64,000 bases of DNA from Streptomyces sp. SJL17-4 (GCF_036826855.1 NZ_CP104578.1:6483501-6547500); one strand, 5' to 3'; shown: positions 35,503 through 45,206, counted from the first letter of the stretch. Numbers and translations are program-made. Notes: generated from the sequence alone by a model not told the origin.

Positions 35503-35589
35503 GAGAACGCCGCGCACACCGAGAACGCCGCGCACACCGAGAACGCCGCGCACACCGAGAACGCCGCGCACACCGAGAACGCGCACACC
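35503..35589. repeat. Perfect 18-base minisatellite GAGAACGCCGCGCACACC
   Basis: Four perfect copies of the 18-base unit (35503-35574), then a 15-base shortened copy and a further GAGAAC. It lies in the gap between the two TerD-family genes, about 33 bases before the second. The unit length is a multiple of three, but no start codon puts it in a convincing ORF. Confidence 0.95.
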
Positions 35590-35621
35590 GAGAACACCGA
35601 AAAGCCGAGGGGACAGAGTCG

Positions 35622-37598
35622 ATGACGGCCGAGCTGGTCCGGGGGCAGAACCACCCCCTGCCCGACACCCGACTGGAGATCCGGGTGTCGGCCGGTCACC
35701 CTGTCCTCGCCGGCGCCACCCTCGGCGACGAGCAGGGCAGGGTCCCCGGCGTGGAGTGGATCGCCCACCCCGGAGCGCCCTCGCTGCCCGGTGTCGACGT
35801 CCCCGGACAGGCCGCCGCCGACCAGCGCCTCACCGTCGACCTGGAGGCCGTCCCCGGCGCCGTCCACCGGGTCTCGGTGCTCCTCGCGCTGCCCGGGCCG
35901 CGGGCCGGCGGAGCCGCCCGCTTCGGGACGGTCGCCGCCCCCTTCGTCGCCGTCGCCGGCCCCGACGGCGCCGAGATCGCCACCTTCACGATCACCGGAC
36001 TCGACAGCGAGTCCGCCGTCGTCGCCCTGGAGCTGTACCGCCGCCAGGGCGTCTGGAAGGTCCGTGCCATGGGGCAGGGGTACGAGGGCGGGCTCGCCGC
36101 CCTCCTCGGCGACCAGGGCCTGGAGCGCGCCGCCGACCTGGCGGCGACGATCCTGGAGACCGTCACGCCGGGGCCCACCGCCCCGGTCGCCGCTCCGGCC
36201 CAGCACGTCCCCGAGGCGGAGCGCGTACGCCGCACGGCACCGGTGACCGCCACGGACCCGGCCACGACCGGCCCGACGAACCCGCCGCCGACCCCGCCGA
36301 CCCCGCCGTCGACCCCTCCGTCGGGTACCGCCACGGACGCGCCCACGCCGTCGACGAGCGGCGGGCCCGTCAACTACGCGCATCCTCGACGCCAGGCCGC
36401 CCCGGCACCCGGTCCCGCCCCCACCCCCGCACCCGAGCCCGAGCGCGAGCCCCGGCAGGGGCCGCCCACGCCGGTTGCCGGGGACGCGTCGGGCTGGTCC
36501 ATGGACGAGCGCCTGTACAACCAGGTGTGGGGCATGTTCGAAGACCTGGCCCGCACCGCCGCCGCCTACCGCAGCGCCTGCGAGTTCGCCGAGAACCGGC
36601 TCGACCGGGAGCTCGACCAGACGCTCTCCGACTACCGTGCCCGCGCCGACGGCGCCAACGACGCGGCGCGGGCCGCCGCACGCGCCCGGCACGACGAGCT
36701 GGTGGCGCGGGCGCAGGAGGTCCTGGACCGGGACCTCGCCCAGCTCGTGGCCGAGTCCGAGGTCGTCGAGCCCGCCCTGCCCGTCGCCTTCGCCCGCTGG
36801 GAGAACCCCGTCTGGCAGGCCTACCGTGTCCCGGCCGAGGAGCCGATGGCCGTCCGTCTCGGCGACCTCCACCTCCCCGAGCGAACCGATCTGCGGATCC
36901 CCATGCTCGTCCGGCTTCCGCTGGAGCGGGGGCTCTGGGTGGACAGCGGCCGAGGGCACTCCGAGGCCGCCGGTCTCCTCGACGAGGTCGAACTGCGGCG
37001 GCTCGCCCTGGACTGCGCGGTCGCGCACGCGGCCCGGCTGCTCGCGGCGCACCCGGCGGGCGCGTTCACCGTCCATGTCGTCGACCCGGCCGGTGCGGGC
37101 ACCGCCGCGCTCGCGCCACTCGTGGAGACGGGCGTCCTCGCGGCCCCGCCGGCCCGGGGCGCGGCAGGGGTCTCGGCGGTCCTGGAGCAGCTGACCGAGC
37201 GCGTCGACCTGCTGCAGATGGCGGTGCGGGCGGGAGCCGCCGACGCCCTGCCGCCCGGTCTGGACGCGGCCCGGCAACTGCTGCTCGTGCACGACTTCCC
37301 GCACGGCTTCGACGACCGGGCGGTCACGCGCCTCCGGTACCTCGCCGACGAGGGCCCGTCGGTCGGCGTCCATCTGCTGATGGTGGCGGACCGGGCGGAC
37401 GCGTCCGCGTACGGGCCGCTCCTCGACCCGCTGTGGCGTTCGCTGCTCCGGCTCACCCCCGTCGCCGACGACCACCTCGCCGATCCCTGGGTCGGCCATT
37501 CCTGGTCGTACGAGCCTCCGCTGCTCCCGCCGGGCAGCGGGGTGCTCCGTCAGGTCCTGGGGCAGGTGGCGGCCGCTCGCCATGGAAAGCGGCCCTGA
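35622..37598 (+). CDS. TerD-domain fusion protein with FtsK-like C-terminal fold
   Basis: A 658-residue multidomain protein. The N-terminus (1-190) is TerD-like (VRGQNHPLPDTRLEIRVSAG, SVLLALPG, ATFTITGL, ELYRRQGVWKVRAMGQGY). A Pro/Thr linker (about 195-290) is followed by a long helical, probably coiled-coil region (about 295-385). The C-terminus (about 400-640) resembles the end of FtsK/SpoIIIE-type ATPase domains (LLVHDFPHGFDDRAVTRLRYLADEGPSVGVHLLMV), but I find no Walker A. Published comparative work on Ter systems describes such P-loop-less partners. It follows the stand-alone TerD gene. Confidence 0.75.
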   Translation: MTAELVRGQNHPLPDTRLEIRVSAGHPVLAGATLGDEQGRVPGVEWIAHPGAPSLPGVDVPGQAAADQRLTVDLEAVPGAVHRVSVLLALPGPRAGGAARFGTVAAPFVAVAGPDGAEIATFTITGLDSESAVVALELYRRQGVWKVRAMGQGYEGGLAALLGDQGLERAADLAATILETVTPGPTAPVAAPAQHVPEAERVRRTAPVTATDPATTGPTNPPPTPPTPPSTPPSGTATDAPTPSTSGGPVNYAHPRRQAAPAPGPAPTPAPEPEREPRQGPPTPVAGDASGWSMDERLYNQVWGMFEDLARTAAAYRSACEFAENRLDRELDQTLSDYRARADGANDAARAAARARHDELVARAQEVLDRDLAQLVAESEVVEPALPVAFARWENPVWQAYRVPAEEPMAVRLGDLHLPERTDLRIPMLVRLPLERGLWVDSGRGHSEAAGLLDEVELRRLALDCAVAHAARLLAAHPAGAFTVHVVDPAGAGTAALAPLVETGVLAAPPARGAAGVSAVLEQLTERVDLLQMAVRAGAADALPPGLDAARQLLLVHDFPHGFDDRAVTRLRYLADEGPSVGVHLLMVADRADASAYGPLLDPLWRSLLRLTPVADDHLADPWVGHSWSYEPPLLPPGSGVLRQVLGQVAAARHGKRP

Positions 37599-37682
37599 CG
37601 CCCCGACAGCTCTGACCTGGCCTCTTGGTGGCCCTTTACCCTTCCCTTTACCTTCTCTTGGGTGTTCGGGTACTCTTCTCAG

Positions 37683-37806
37683 TGCGGAGGGGAGTACTCC
37701 CCATGCGCGGCGTACCCGTCAATACGGACGGATCATCCATGATCCGATCCCGGGGCGTCGGCCCGGTGGCGATCGTCCGTCGCCCGGGTGGAAGAGACCT
37801 CCGGCA
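37683..37806 (+). ncRNA. yybP-ykoY manganese riboswitch
   Basis: The element directly precedes a TerC gene, the commonest target of this class. CGGAGG (37685-37690) pairs with CCTCCG (37798-37803) to form P1. The 5' side continues with the signature GGGAGTA loop (37690-37696). The other strand side ends in GGTGGAAGAGACC, close to the class 3' signature, and CCGTCAATACGG lies in the middle. Mn2+ binding between the two loops should raise terC expression. A possible promoter is TTACCT (37648-37653), 17 bases, TACTCT (37671-37676). Recognition is by eye and memory of the consensus. Confidence 0.8.
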
Positions 37807-37847
37807 GCGACGACGCTGATCAGTAGCCGTACGACGCCGGAGGCGCA

Positions 37848-38864
37848 GTGGACGTTTCAATGACTCTGTGGGTAGTGACCATTCTTGGTCTTGCTGCCCT
37901 GATCGGTGCCGACTTCTTCATCGGGCGCAAGCCCCATGACGTGTCGGTCAAGGAAGCCGGAATCTGGACGGTCGTCTGGATCGTGCTGGCCGGGCTCTTC
38001 GGCCTCGGCCTGCTGTTCTTCGGCGACAGTCAGGCGTCCGGCGAGTTCTTCGCCGGTTACATCACCGAGAAGTCGCTCAGCGTCGACAACCTCTTCGTCT
38101 TCGTCCTGATCATGGCGAAGTTCGCGGTCCCCTCCCACCTCCAGCAGCGTGTGCTGCTCGTGGGTGTGGTGATCGCCCTGGTGCTCCGCACGATCTTCAT
38201 CGCCGCGGGCGCCGCGATCATCGCCAGCTTCTCCTGGGTCTTCTACATCTTCGGCGCGTTCCTGATCTACACCGCCTGGAAGCTCATCCAGGAGGCGCGC
38301 GCGGACGAGGACGAGGACGAGTGGGAGGAGAACCGTCTCCTCAAGACCGTCGAGAAGAAGTTCGGCGTCGCCGACCGGTACCACGGCACCAAGCTGTTCA
38401 TCCGGAACAACGGCAAGCGGATCATGACCCCGCTGATGGTCGTCATGCTGGCCATCGGTACCACCGACATCCTCTTCGCCCTCGACTCCATCCCGGCGAT
38501 CTTCGGCCTCACCCAGGACCCGTACATCGTCTTCACCGCCAACGCCTTCGCCCTCATGGGTCTGCGACAGCTGTACTTCCTGATCGGTGGTCTGCTCAAG
38601 AAGCTGGTCCACCTCAGCTACGGCCTGTCGGTGATCCTCGGCTTCATCGGCGTCAAGCTCGTGCTGCACGCCCTGCACGAGTCCGGGGTGCACGTCCCGG
38701 AGATCAGCATCCCGTTCTCGCTCGCCGTCATCGGCGGTGTCCTGGTCATCACGACGATCACCAGCCTGATCGCCTCGAAGAGGCAGGCGGAGCGGGACGC
38801 GGCCGAGGGCGTGACCGATGCCGACGGCGTCGACGATGCCAAGAAGGACAGCGTCGACGCCTGA
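37848..38864 (+). CDS. TerC-family manganese exporter
   Basis: A 338-residue polytopic membrane protein of the TerC/Alx family. It has about nine membrane spans, with SLSVDNLFVFVLIM and GTTDILFALDSIPAIFGLT carrying the acidic residues thought to bind metal. The cytoplasmic loop at about 145-185 and the tail are acidic. Relatives in E. coli and Bacillus export manganese and help metallate secreted enzymes. GTG 37848 follows GGAGG by five bases. The manganese riboswitch upstream supports this role over tellurite resistance. Confidence 0.92.
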   Translation: MDVSMTLWVVTILGLAALIGADFFIGRKPHDVSVKEAGIWTVVWIVLAGLFGLGLLFFGDSQASGEFFAGYITEKSLSVDNLFVFVLIMAKFAVPSHLQQRVLLVGVVIALVLRTIFIAAGAAIIASFSWVFYIFGAFLIYTAWKLIQEARADEDEDEWEENRLLKTVEKKFGVADRYHGTKLFIRNNGKRIMTPLMVVMLAIGTTDILFALDSIPAIFGLTQDPYIVFTANAFALMGLRQLYFLIGGLLKKLVHLSYGLSVILGFIGVKLVLHALHESGVHVPEISIPFSLAVIGGVLVITTITSLIASKRQAERDAAEGVTDADGVDDAKKDSVDA

Positions 38865-38891
38865 CCCGCTCGACGCAGGACATGAACACGA

Positions 38892-38926
38892 CGACGGCCG
38901 GCCGGGGACTCCCCGGCCGGCCGTCG
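38892..38926. terminator. 16-bp perfect bidirectional terminator
   Basis: CGACGGCCGGCCGGGG (38892-38907) pairs perfectly with 38911-38926 across a 3-base loop. It serves terC and the convergent MFS gene. Confidence 0.85.
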
Positions 38927-38940
38927 CCGTTCTCCGTCCC

Positions 38941-40299
38941 TCACGCCGAGGCGGGCTCGGGCTCCGCCCGCTGCCCGGCCTTGGCCGGCAGCGTCTCCGG
39001 GAGGAGCGCGAAACAGCCGAGGCTGACGAGGGCGACCACGGTCAGATAGGCCGCGACGCCCCAGGGCGGACCCGAGCCGCCGTCGGAGAGGGCGGTCGCG
39101 ACGATCGGGGTGAGGGCACCGCCCAGGACACCGGCGAGGTTGTAGCCGACGGCGGCGCCGGTGCAGCGCACGCGGGGCTCGTACAGCTCCGGGAGGTACG
39201 CGGCCACCACCGCGAACATCGTGATGAAGGCGAGCAGCGCGCCCAGGAAGCCCAGGAACATCAGGAACGGGCGCGCCGTGTGCAGCAGGGCCACCATCGG
39301 GAACATCCACAGCGCGGAGGCCGCGCACCCGGCCAGACACAGCGGCCGACGGCCCCAGCGGTCGGCGAGGATCGCGATGAACGGCGTGGCCGCACCCTTG
39401 ATCGCGACCGCCGCCATGACACAGGTCAGCATCACCGTGCTGCTCACCCCGAGCCGCTCGGTCCCGTAGGCCAGGGCCCAGGTGGAGACCGTGTAGAAGG
39501 TGGCGTACCCGACGGCGAGTGCCCCGGCGGTCAGCAGCACGAGCCGCCAGTGGTCACGGGCGACCTCGGCCAGCGGGGCGCCCGCGGTCTGCCCCGCCGC
39601 GGAGAGCTTCTCGAACTGCGGGGTCTCCGCGAGCGAGGAGCGGAGCAGCAGACCGGCCGCCGCGAGCAGGCCGGCCGCCCAGAACGGCACCCGCCAGCCC
39701 CAGGAGCGGAACTCCGCGTCGCTCAGGCCGGCCGAGAGCGCCAGCATCACCCCGTTCGCCAGGAGGAAGCCGATCGCCGGGCCGATCTGCGGGAAGCTCG
39801 CCCAGAGCGCCCGCCGGTTCTCGGGGGCGTGCTCGGCGGTGAGCAGGACGGCCCCGCCCCACTCGCCGCCGAGGCCCAGGCCCTGGAGGAAGCGGAGCAC
39901 GAGCAGCAGCACGGGTGCGGCGATGCCGATGGTCCCGTATGTGGGCACGCAGCCGACCGCGACCGTGGCGCAACCGGTCAGGAGCAGCGAGGCGAAGAGG
40001 ACCGGGCGCCGTCCGTACCGGTCGCCGACATGGCCGAAGAGGACCGAGCCGAGCGGCCGGGACACGAAGCCGACGGCGAAGGTGCCGAAGGCGGCCAGGG
40101 TTCCGGCGAGCGGGGAGAAGGTCGGGAAGAAGAGCGGCCCCAGGACGAGCGCGGCGGCGGTCCCGTAGACGAAGAAGTCGAAGAACTCGATGGCGGTGCC
40201 GACGAGCGAGGCGGCGGCGAGCCTGCCCATCGACGGCGCGGTGGGCGGGACGGGCGGAACCGGGGAAGCGGGTGGCGACGGAGCGTTACTGAGGCTCAT
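38941..40299 (-). CDS. MHS-family MFS metabolite:proton symporter
   Basis: A 452-residue 12-helix transporter of the metabolite:H+ symporter group (relatives ShiA, KgtP, ProP). Helix 1 is VGTAIEFFDFFVYGTAAAL. FGHVGDRYGRRPVL is motif A in loop 2-3, and LRFLQGLGLGGEWGGAVLL is the MHS-type helix 4 signature. The substrate is probably a carboxylate or osmolyte but cannot be specified. A Pro-rich 22-residue N-terminus precedes the first helix. It faces terC tail to tail across a strong terminator. Confidence 0.87.
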   Translation of the reverse strand: MSLSNAPSPPASPVPPVPPTAPSMGRLAAASLVGTAIEFFDFFVYGTAAALVLGPLFFPTFSPLAGTLAAFGTFAVGFVSRPLGSVLFGHVGDRYGRRPVLFASLLLTGCATVAVGCVPTYGTIGIAAPVLLLVLRFLQGLGLGGEWGGAVLLTAEHAPENRRALWASFPQIGPAIGFLLANGVMLALSAGLSDAEFRSWGWRVPFWAAGLLAAAGLLLRSSLAETPQFEKLSAAGQTAGAPLAEVARDHWRLVLLTAGALAVGYATFYTVSTWALAYGTERLGVSSTVMLTCVMAAVAIKGAATPFIAILADRWGRRPLCLAGCAASALWMFPMVALLHTARPFLMFLGFLGALLAFITMFAVVAAYLPELYEPRVRCTGAAVGYNLAGVLGGALTPIVATALSDGGSGPPWGVAAYLTVVALVSLGCFALLPETLPAKAGQRAEPEPASA

Positions 40300-40342
40300 G
40301 TCGCGCCAACTACCCCGCCGCCGTCCGGGTTACGGGGGCGTG

Positions 40343-40377
40343 CGGAAGCGCGTGGCTGCTCAGCCGCGCGCTTTCCG
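40343..40377 (-). terminator. Hairpin between MBL hydrolase and MHS transporter
   Basis: CGGAAGCGCG-T-GGCTG pairs with CAGCC-G-CGCGCTTTCCG, an imperfect stem of about 15 bp in the gap downstream of the hydrolase stop. It probably ends that transcript. Confidence 0.55.
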
Positions 40378-40400
40378 CCTCCGAGGGCCTTCCCGACGGC

Positions 40401-41057
40401 CTACCAGCCGCGCTCGCGCCACACCGTGAGCGAGGGCCGCTCGTCACCGAGCGTGGTGTCCTTGCCGTGGCCCGGGTAGACCCAGGACTCGTCCGGGAGG
40501 ACCGCGAAGAGCTTGGTCTCCACGTCGTGGATCAGGCTCGCGAAGGCCTCCGGGTCCTTCCAGGTGTTGCCCACCCCGCCGGGGAAGAGGCAGTCGCCGG
40601 TGAAGACGTGCGGGTGGCCGTGCGGATCGTCGAAGATCAGGGCGATCGAGCCGGGGGTGTGCCCGACCAGGCGGCGCGCGGTCAGCTCGACCCGCCCCAC
40701 CCGGATCGTGTCGCCGTCCTCGACGGGTACGTCGGTCGCGACCGGGATGCCCTCCGCGTCGTACGCGCCCGCGTACGTCACGGCGCCGGTGGCGGCGACG
40801 ACGTCGGCGAGCGCCTGCCAGTGGTCCCCGTGCCGGTGGGTGGTGACGACGGACGCGATGCCGTCGTCACCGATCAGCGTGAGGAGGGTGTCCGCGTCGT
40901 TGGCCGCGTCGATCAGCAGCTGCTCGCCGGTGGCCCGGCAGCGCAGCAGATACGCGTTGTTGTCCATCGGGCCGACCGCGACCTTCGAGATCATCAGGTC
41001 CGTCAGCTCGTGCACGTCCGCCGCCCCGCCGACCTTCACCACTCCGCTGTACGTCAT
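40401..41057 (-). CDS. MBL-fold metallo-hydrolase (glyoxalase II-like)
   Basis: A 218-residue metallo-beta-lactamase-fold hydrolase. The zinc motif THRHGDHW gives His74, His76, Asp78 and His79. GHTPGSIALIF carries the next His, FTGDCLF the bridging Asp and YPGHGKDT the final His. Length and motifs fit the glyoxalase II-like branch that acts on thioesters such as S-lactoyl-mycothiol; the substrate is inferred. TAGTCT lies six bases before the ATG, consistent with leaderless expression. The neighbouring mycothiol-type enzyme may be related in function. Confidence 0.87.
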   Translation of the reverse strand: MTYSGVVKVGGAADVHELTDLMISKVAVGPMDNNAYLLRCRATGEQLLIDAANDADTLLTLIGDDGIASVVTTHRHGDHWQALADVVAATGAVTYAGAYDAEGIPVATDVPVEDGDTIRVGRVELTARRLVGHTPGSIALIFDDPHGHPHVFTGDCLFPGGVGNTWKDPEAFASLIHDVETKLFAVLPDESWVYPGHGKDTTLGDERPSLTVWRERGW

Positions 41058-41102
41058 GTGATCAGACTAGCTCCGCCCACCGACAGCGGGGGATCTGACG
41101 GC

Positions 41103-41786
41103 CTACAGCGCCGGGAGCTTCGGCAGGGGTCCGCCCTTGGTCTTCAGGGCCGAGCCGTCGCGGCGTCCGGCGAGCCAGCCGAGGATCTCGACGGGGCTGC
41201 CCGTGACGACCACGCCGCCCGCCGTGCCGCCGGTCTGCCACACCCGGCCGTCGTCGGTCCAGAGGGCCGTCGTCGGCACGGTCTCCAGGCCCGCGAAGCG
41301 GTCGGCGAGGAAGTCGATCTCGCGGTGCGTGAACTCCTCCGGCAGGTCTTCCAGCTCGTAGCCGATGCCCAGGTCGACGTGGTGCAGGTCGACCTCCACC
41401 CAGCGGCGGAAGGGGATCCGGGAGGCGCTGTCCAGGACACCGTTGCGGAGCTCGACCGTCCGGCTCCAGTCGGCGGGCTCGGCGCCGACGGCCTGGAAGC
41501 GGTCGGCGGTCTCGCGCAGGTCGGCGAGCTGGACGTCGAGCGGGCGGCCGGAGTCGCGCTCGATGTCGGCGTCGCGGGTGGCGGCGTCGGGGTACATGGG
41601 GAGGCCCTGGAGGACGTTCACCAGAGCATCGGCGTTACGGGCGATGTGGGCGAGCACATGGCCACGGGTCCAGCCGGGCAGCCGTGACGGCTCGGCGGCC
41701 GCCGCGTTGTCCAGGGAGGCGGCCGCCGTCAGCAGCCGTTCGGTCGCCGCGCGGACGTGAGCAAGGTCGCTTTCGTGGTCGATCAT
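41103..41786 (-). CDS. Mycothiol-dependent maleylpyruvate isomerase-family protein
   Basis: A 227-residue DinB/MDMPI-fold protein. The N-terminal helical bundle contains LPGWTRGHVLAHIARNADALVNVL with a metal-binding His. EVDLHHVDLGIGYE carries the second His pair of this superfamily. Many members use mycothiol in ring-cleavage or thiol-transfer reactions; the substrate here is unknown. ATG 41786 is seven bases after TAGGGT, a leaderless arrangement. The same frame stays open to 44792 antisense to uvrA, but that extension is a G+C artefact. Confidence 0.87.
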   Translation of the reverse strand: MIDHESDLAHVRAATERLLTAAASLDNAAAAEPSRLPGWTRGHVLAHIARNADALVNVLQGLPMYPDAATRDADIERDSGRPLDVQLADLRETADRFQAVGAEPADWSRTVELRNGVLDSASRIPFRRWVEVDLHHVDLGIGYELEDLPEEFTHREIDFLADRFAGLETVPTTALWTDDGRVWQTGGTAGGVVVTGSPVEILGWLAGRRDGSALKTKGGPLPKLPAL

Positions 41787-41984
41787 GGCGCCGACCCTAG
41801 TGCCGGCCGGGGCGCCACCACTCGTTCGGGTGAAGAGGTCTCCGCGAGTCCGGAAATCGAATGTGCGTGCTATAGGCTCGAAGGAAGCATCCGGCATCCT
41901 TGAAGCGTTGGGTGTTTCAGGCACATCAGCTCTCCGCGGCATCCCTCTGCAGCATCCGCTCTCTGAAGAAAGGTGCGGACCGGC
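41787..41984 (+). promoter_or_regulatory. Divergent promoter region upstream of uvrA
   Basis: A TATAGG at 41871-41876 is the best -10 candidate for uvrA. The following leader carries four GCATCC words (about 41887, 41894, 41939 and 41951). I see no actinobacterial SOS box (CGAAC-N4-GTTCG). The ribosome-binding site is AAAGG 11 bases before GTG 41985. Confidence 0.4.
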
Positions 41985-44900
41985 GTGACCGACCGTCTCA
42001 TCGTCCGTGGCGCTCGTGAGCACAACCTCAAGAACGTCTCGCTCGACCTCCCGCGCGACTCCCTGATCGTCTTCACCGGGCTCTCGGGGTCGGGCAAGTC
42101 CTCCCTCGCGTTCGACACGATCTTCGCCGAGGGGCAGCGCCGCTACGTCGAGTCGCTCTCCTCGTACGCCCGGCAGTTCCTCGGCCAGATGGACAAGCCG
42201 GACGTCGACTTCATCGAAGGTCTGTCGCCCGCGGTCTCCATCGACCAGAAGTCGACCTCGCGCAACCCGCGCTCGACGGTCGGCACCATCACCGAGGTCT
42301 ACGACTACCTCCGCCTGCTCTTCGCCCGCATCGGCAAGCCGCACTGTCCCGAGTGCCACCGGCCGATCTCCCGCCAGTCGCCGCAGGCCATCGTCGACAA
42401 GGTCCTGGAGCTCCCCGAGGGCAGCCGTTTCCAGGTGCTCTCCCCGCTCGTGCGCGAGCGCAAGGGCGAGTTCGTCGACCTCTTCGCCGACCTCCAGACC
42501 AAGGGCTACAGCCGCGCCCGCGTCGACGGCGTGACCGTACAGCTGAGCGAACCGCCGACGCTGAAGAAGCAGGAAAAGCACACGATCGAGGTAGTCGTCG
42601 ACCGCCTCACCGTGAAGGACAGCGCCAAGCGCCGCCTCACCGACTCGGTCGAGACCGCGCTCGGGCTCTCCGGCGGCATGGTCGTGCTCGACTTCGTCGA
42701 CCTCGCCGAGGACGACCCCGAGCGCGAGCGGATGTACTCGGAGCACCTCTACTGCCCGTACGACGACCTGTCCTTCGAGGAACTGGAGCCGCGCTCCTTC
42801 TCCTTCAACTCGCCGTTCGGCGCCTGCCCCGACTGCACCGGCATCGGCACCCGCATGGAGGTCGACCCGGAGCTGATCGTCCCCGACGAGGACAAGTCCC
42901 TCGACGAGGGCGCCATCCACCCCTGGTCGCACGGCCACACCAAGGAGTACTTCGGCCGGCTCATCGGCGGCCTCTCGCAGGCCCTCGGGTTCCGTACGGA
43001 CCTGCCGTACGCGGCCCTGCCTCAGCGTGCCAAGAAGGCCCTGATGTACGGCCACAAGACCCAGGTCGAGGTGCGCTACCGCAACCGGTACGGCCGGGAG
43101 CGGGCATACACGACCCCGGCCTTCGAAGGTGCCGTCTCCTTCGTCAAGCGGCGCCACACCGAGGCCGAGAGCGACTCCAGCCGCGAGCGCTTCGAGGGCT
43201 ACATGCGCGAGGTGCCGTGTCCCACCTGTGAGGGCACCCGCCTCAAGCCGATCGTCCTCGCGGTCACGGTCATGGAGAAGTCCATCGCCGAGGTCTCCGC
43301 GATGTCGATCAGCGACTGCGCCGAGTTCCTCTCCCGCCTCACGCTCAACGCCCGGGACAAGAAGATCGCCGAGCGGGTCCTCAAGGAGGTCAACGAGCGG
43401 CTGCGCTTCCTCGTCGACGTCGGCCTCGACTACCTCTCGCTCAACCGCGCCGCGGGCACCCTCTCCGGCGGCGAGGCCCAGCGCATCCGGCTCGCCACCC
43501 AGATCGGCTCCGGCCTGGTCGGTGTGCTGTACGTGCTCGACGAGCCGTCCATCGGCCTCCACCAGCGCGACAACCACCGGCTCATCGAGACCCTCGTACG
43601 CCTCCGGGACATGGGCAACACGCTCATCGTCGTCGAGCACGACGAGGACACCATCAAGGTCGCCGACTGGATCGTCGACATCGGCCCCGGCGCCGGTGAG
43701 CACGGCGGCAAGGTCGTCCACTCCGGCAGCTTGAAGGAACTCCTCGGCAACGAGGAGTCGATGACCGGGCAGTACCTGTCCGGCCGCCGGGAGATCCGGA
43801 CCCCGGACATCCGCCGTCCCGTGGACCCCGGCCGCAGGCTCACCGTGCACGGTGCCCGCGAGAACAACCTCCAGGACATCGACGTGTCCTTCCCGCTGGG
43901 CGTCCTCACCGCCGTCACCGGTGTCTCCGGCTCCGGCAAGTCGACCCTGGTCAACGACATCCTCTACACCCACCTGGCGCGCGAGCTGAACGGCGCCAAG
44001 TCGGTGCCCGGCCGGCACACGCGCGTGGACGGCGACGACCTCGTCGACAAGGTCGTGCACGTCGACCAGTCCCCGATCGGCCGCACCCCGCGGTCGAACC
44101 CGGCGACGTACACCGGCGTCTTCGACCACGTCCGCAAGCTCTTCGCCGAGACGATGGAGGCCAAGGTACGGGGCTACCTGCCCGGCCGGTTCTCCTTCAA
44201 CGTCAAGGGCGGCCGCTGCGAGAACTGCTCCGGCGACGGCACGATCAAGATCGAGATGAACTTCCTCCCGGACGTCTACGTCCCGTGCGAGGTCTGCCAC
44301 GGCGACCGGTACAACCGGGAGACCCTGGAGGTCCACTACAAGGGCAAGTCCATCGCCGAAGTCCTGAACATGCCGATCGAGGAGGCCCTGGACTTCTTCG
44401 AGGCCGTCCCGACGATCGCGCGCCACCTGCGCACGCTCAACGAGGTCGGACTCGGGTACGTCCGGCTCGGGCAGTCCGCGCCGACGCTCTCGGGCGGCGA
44501 GGCGCAGCGCGTGAAGCTCGCCTCCGAGCTCCAGAAGCGCTCGACGGGCCGCACGGTCTACGTCCTGGACGAGCCGACCACCGGTCTGCACTTCGAGGAC
44601 ATCTCGAAGCTGATCAAGGTCCTGTCCGGTCTGGTCGACAAGGGCAACTCGGTGATCGTCATCGAGCACAACCTCGATGTCATCAAGACCGCGGACTGGC
44701 TCATCGACATGGGCCCCGAGGGCGGCAGCGGCGGCGGCCTGGTCGTCGCCGAGGGCACGCCGGAGGAGGTCGCCTCGGTCCCGGCGAGCCACACCGGCAA
44801 GTTCCTCCGCGAGGTCCTCGGCGCGGACCGGGTCAGCGACGCCGGGGTGACCGTCCCGGCGGCCCGGGGGACGAGAAAGGCGGCGGCGAAGAAGGCCCCG

Positions 44901-45062
44901 GCCAAGGCGCCCGCCAAGAAGGCCGCCGCGACGAAGGCGGCCGCGGCGACCACGACGGCCGCCAGGAAGACGGCCACGAAGGTCGCCACGAAGACGGCCA
45001 CGAAGGCGACCGCCACCAAGGTCGCCGCGAAGAAGGCGACGACGCGGGCCCGCAAGGCCTGA
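41985..45062 (+). CDS. uvrA: Excinuclease ABC subunit UvrA
   Basis: A 1025-residue DNA-damage sensor ATPase with two ABC modules. The first Walker A is [14 protein letters not shown] and the second [13 protein letters not shown]. Signature motifs [12 protein letters not shown] and [12 protein letters not shown] are followed by LDEPSIGLH and LDEPTTGLH. Zinc fingers include [14 protein letters not shown] and CENCSGDG with CEVCHGD. GTG 41985 gives the conserved [20 protein letters not shown] 41973 is possible. An 80-residue Lys/Ala/Thr-rich tail after VSDAG resembles histone H1-like tails and is not part of the E. coli protein. Confidence 0.97.
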   Translation: MTDRLIVRGAREHNLKNVSLDLPRDSLIVFTGLSGSGKSSLAFDTIFAEGQRRYVESLSSYARQFLGQMDKPDVDFIEGLSPAVSIDQKSTSRNPRSTVGTITEVYDYLRLLFARIGKPHCPECHRPISRQSPQAIVDKVLELPEGSRFQVLSPLVRERKGEFVDLFADLQTKGYSRARVDGVTVQLSEPPTLKKQEKHTIEVVVDRLTVKDSAKRRLTDSVETALGLSGGMVVLDFVDLAEDDPERERMYSEHLYCPYDDLSFEELEPRSFSFNSPFGACPDCTGIGTRMEVDPELIVPDEDKSLDEGAIHPWSHGHTKEYFGRLIGGLSQALGFRTDLPYAALPQRAKKALMYGHKTQVEVRYRNRYGRERAYTTPAFEGAVSFVKRRHTEAESDSSRERFEGYMREVPCPTCEGTRLKPIVLAVTVMEKSIAEVSAMSISDCAEFLSRLTLNARDKKIAERVLKEVNERLRFLVDVGLDYLSLNRAAGTLSGGEAQRIRLATQIGSGLVGVLYVLDEPSIGLHQRDNHRLIETLVRLRDMGNTLIVVEHDEDTIKVADWIVDIGPGAGEHGGKVVHSGSLKELLGNEESMTGQYLSGRREIRTPDIRRPVDPGRRLTVHGARENNLQDIDVSFPLGVLTAVTGVSGSGKSTLVNDILYTHLARELNGAKSVPGRHTRVDGDDLVDKVVHVDQSPIGRTPRSNPATYTGVFDHVRKLFAETMEAKVRGYLPGRFSFNVKGGRCENCSGDGTIKIEMNFLPDVYVPCEVCHGDRYNRETLEVHYKGKSIAEVLNMPIEEALDFFEAVPTIARHLRTLNEVGLGYVRLGQSAPTLSGGEAQRVKLASELQKRSTGRTVYVLDEPTTGLHFEDISKLIKVLSGLVDKGNSVIVIEHNLDVIKTADWLIDMGPEGGSGGGLVVAEGTPEEVASVPASHTGKFLREVLGADRVSDAGVTVPAARGTRKAAAKKAPAKAPAKKAAATKAAAATTTAARKTATKVATKTATKATATKVAAKKATTRARKA

Positions 45063-45069
45063 CGTTCCC

Positions 45070-45098
45070 GGCAGGGCCCCCTCCCCGGGGGCCCTGCC
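45070..45098 (+). terminator. uvrA terminator hairpin
   Basis: GGCAGGGCCCCC (45070-45081) pairs with GGGGGCCCTGCC (45087-45098) around a 5-base loop, seven bases after the uvrA stop. Confidence 0.8.
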
Positions 45099-45206
45099 GC
45101 GTCTCGGCGTCTCGGAGCGGCCCCCCGGGCCCGGTCTCCGGCGCCGGACACCCCGCCGGTATCGTCGGTTCGGTCACGCCTTGCCCCGATCCACCGTGGA
45201 GCGCCC

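Noticed and set aside
35503..35589. Tandem repeats as a CRISPR array
   Set aside because: Units are contiguous with no unique spacers and no cas genes nearby.
41787..44792. Upstream extension of the mycothiol-type ORF across uvrA (1229 codons in all)
   Set aside because: Only the last 227 codons show a protein fold; the rest is antisense to uvrA.
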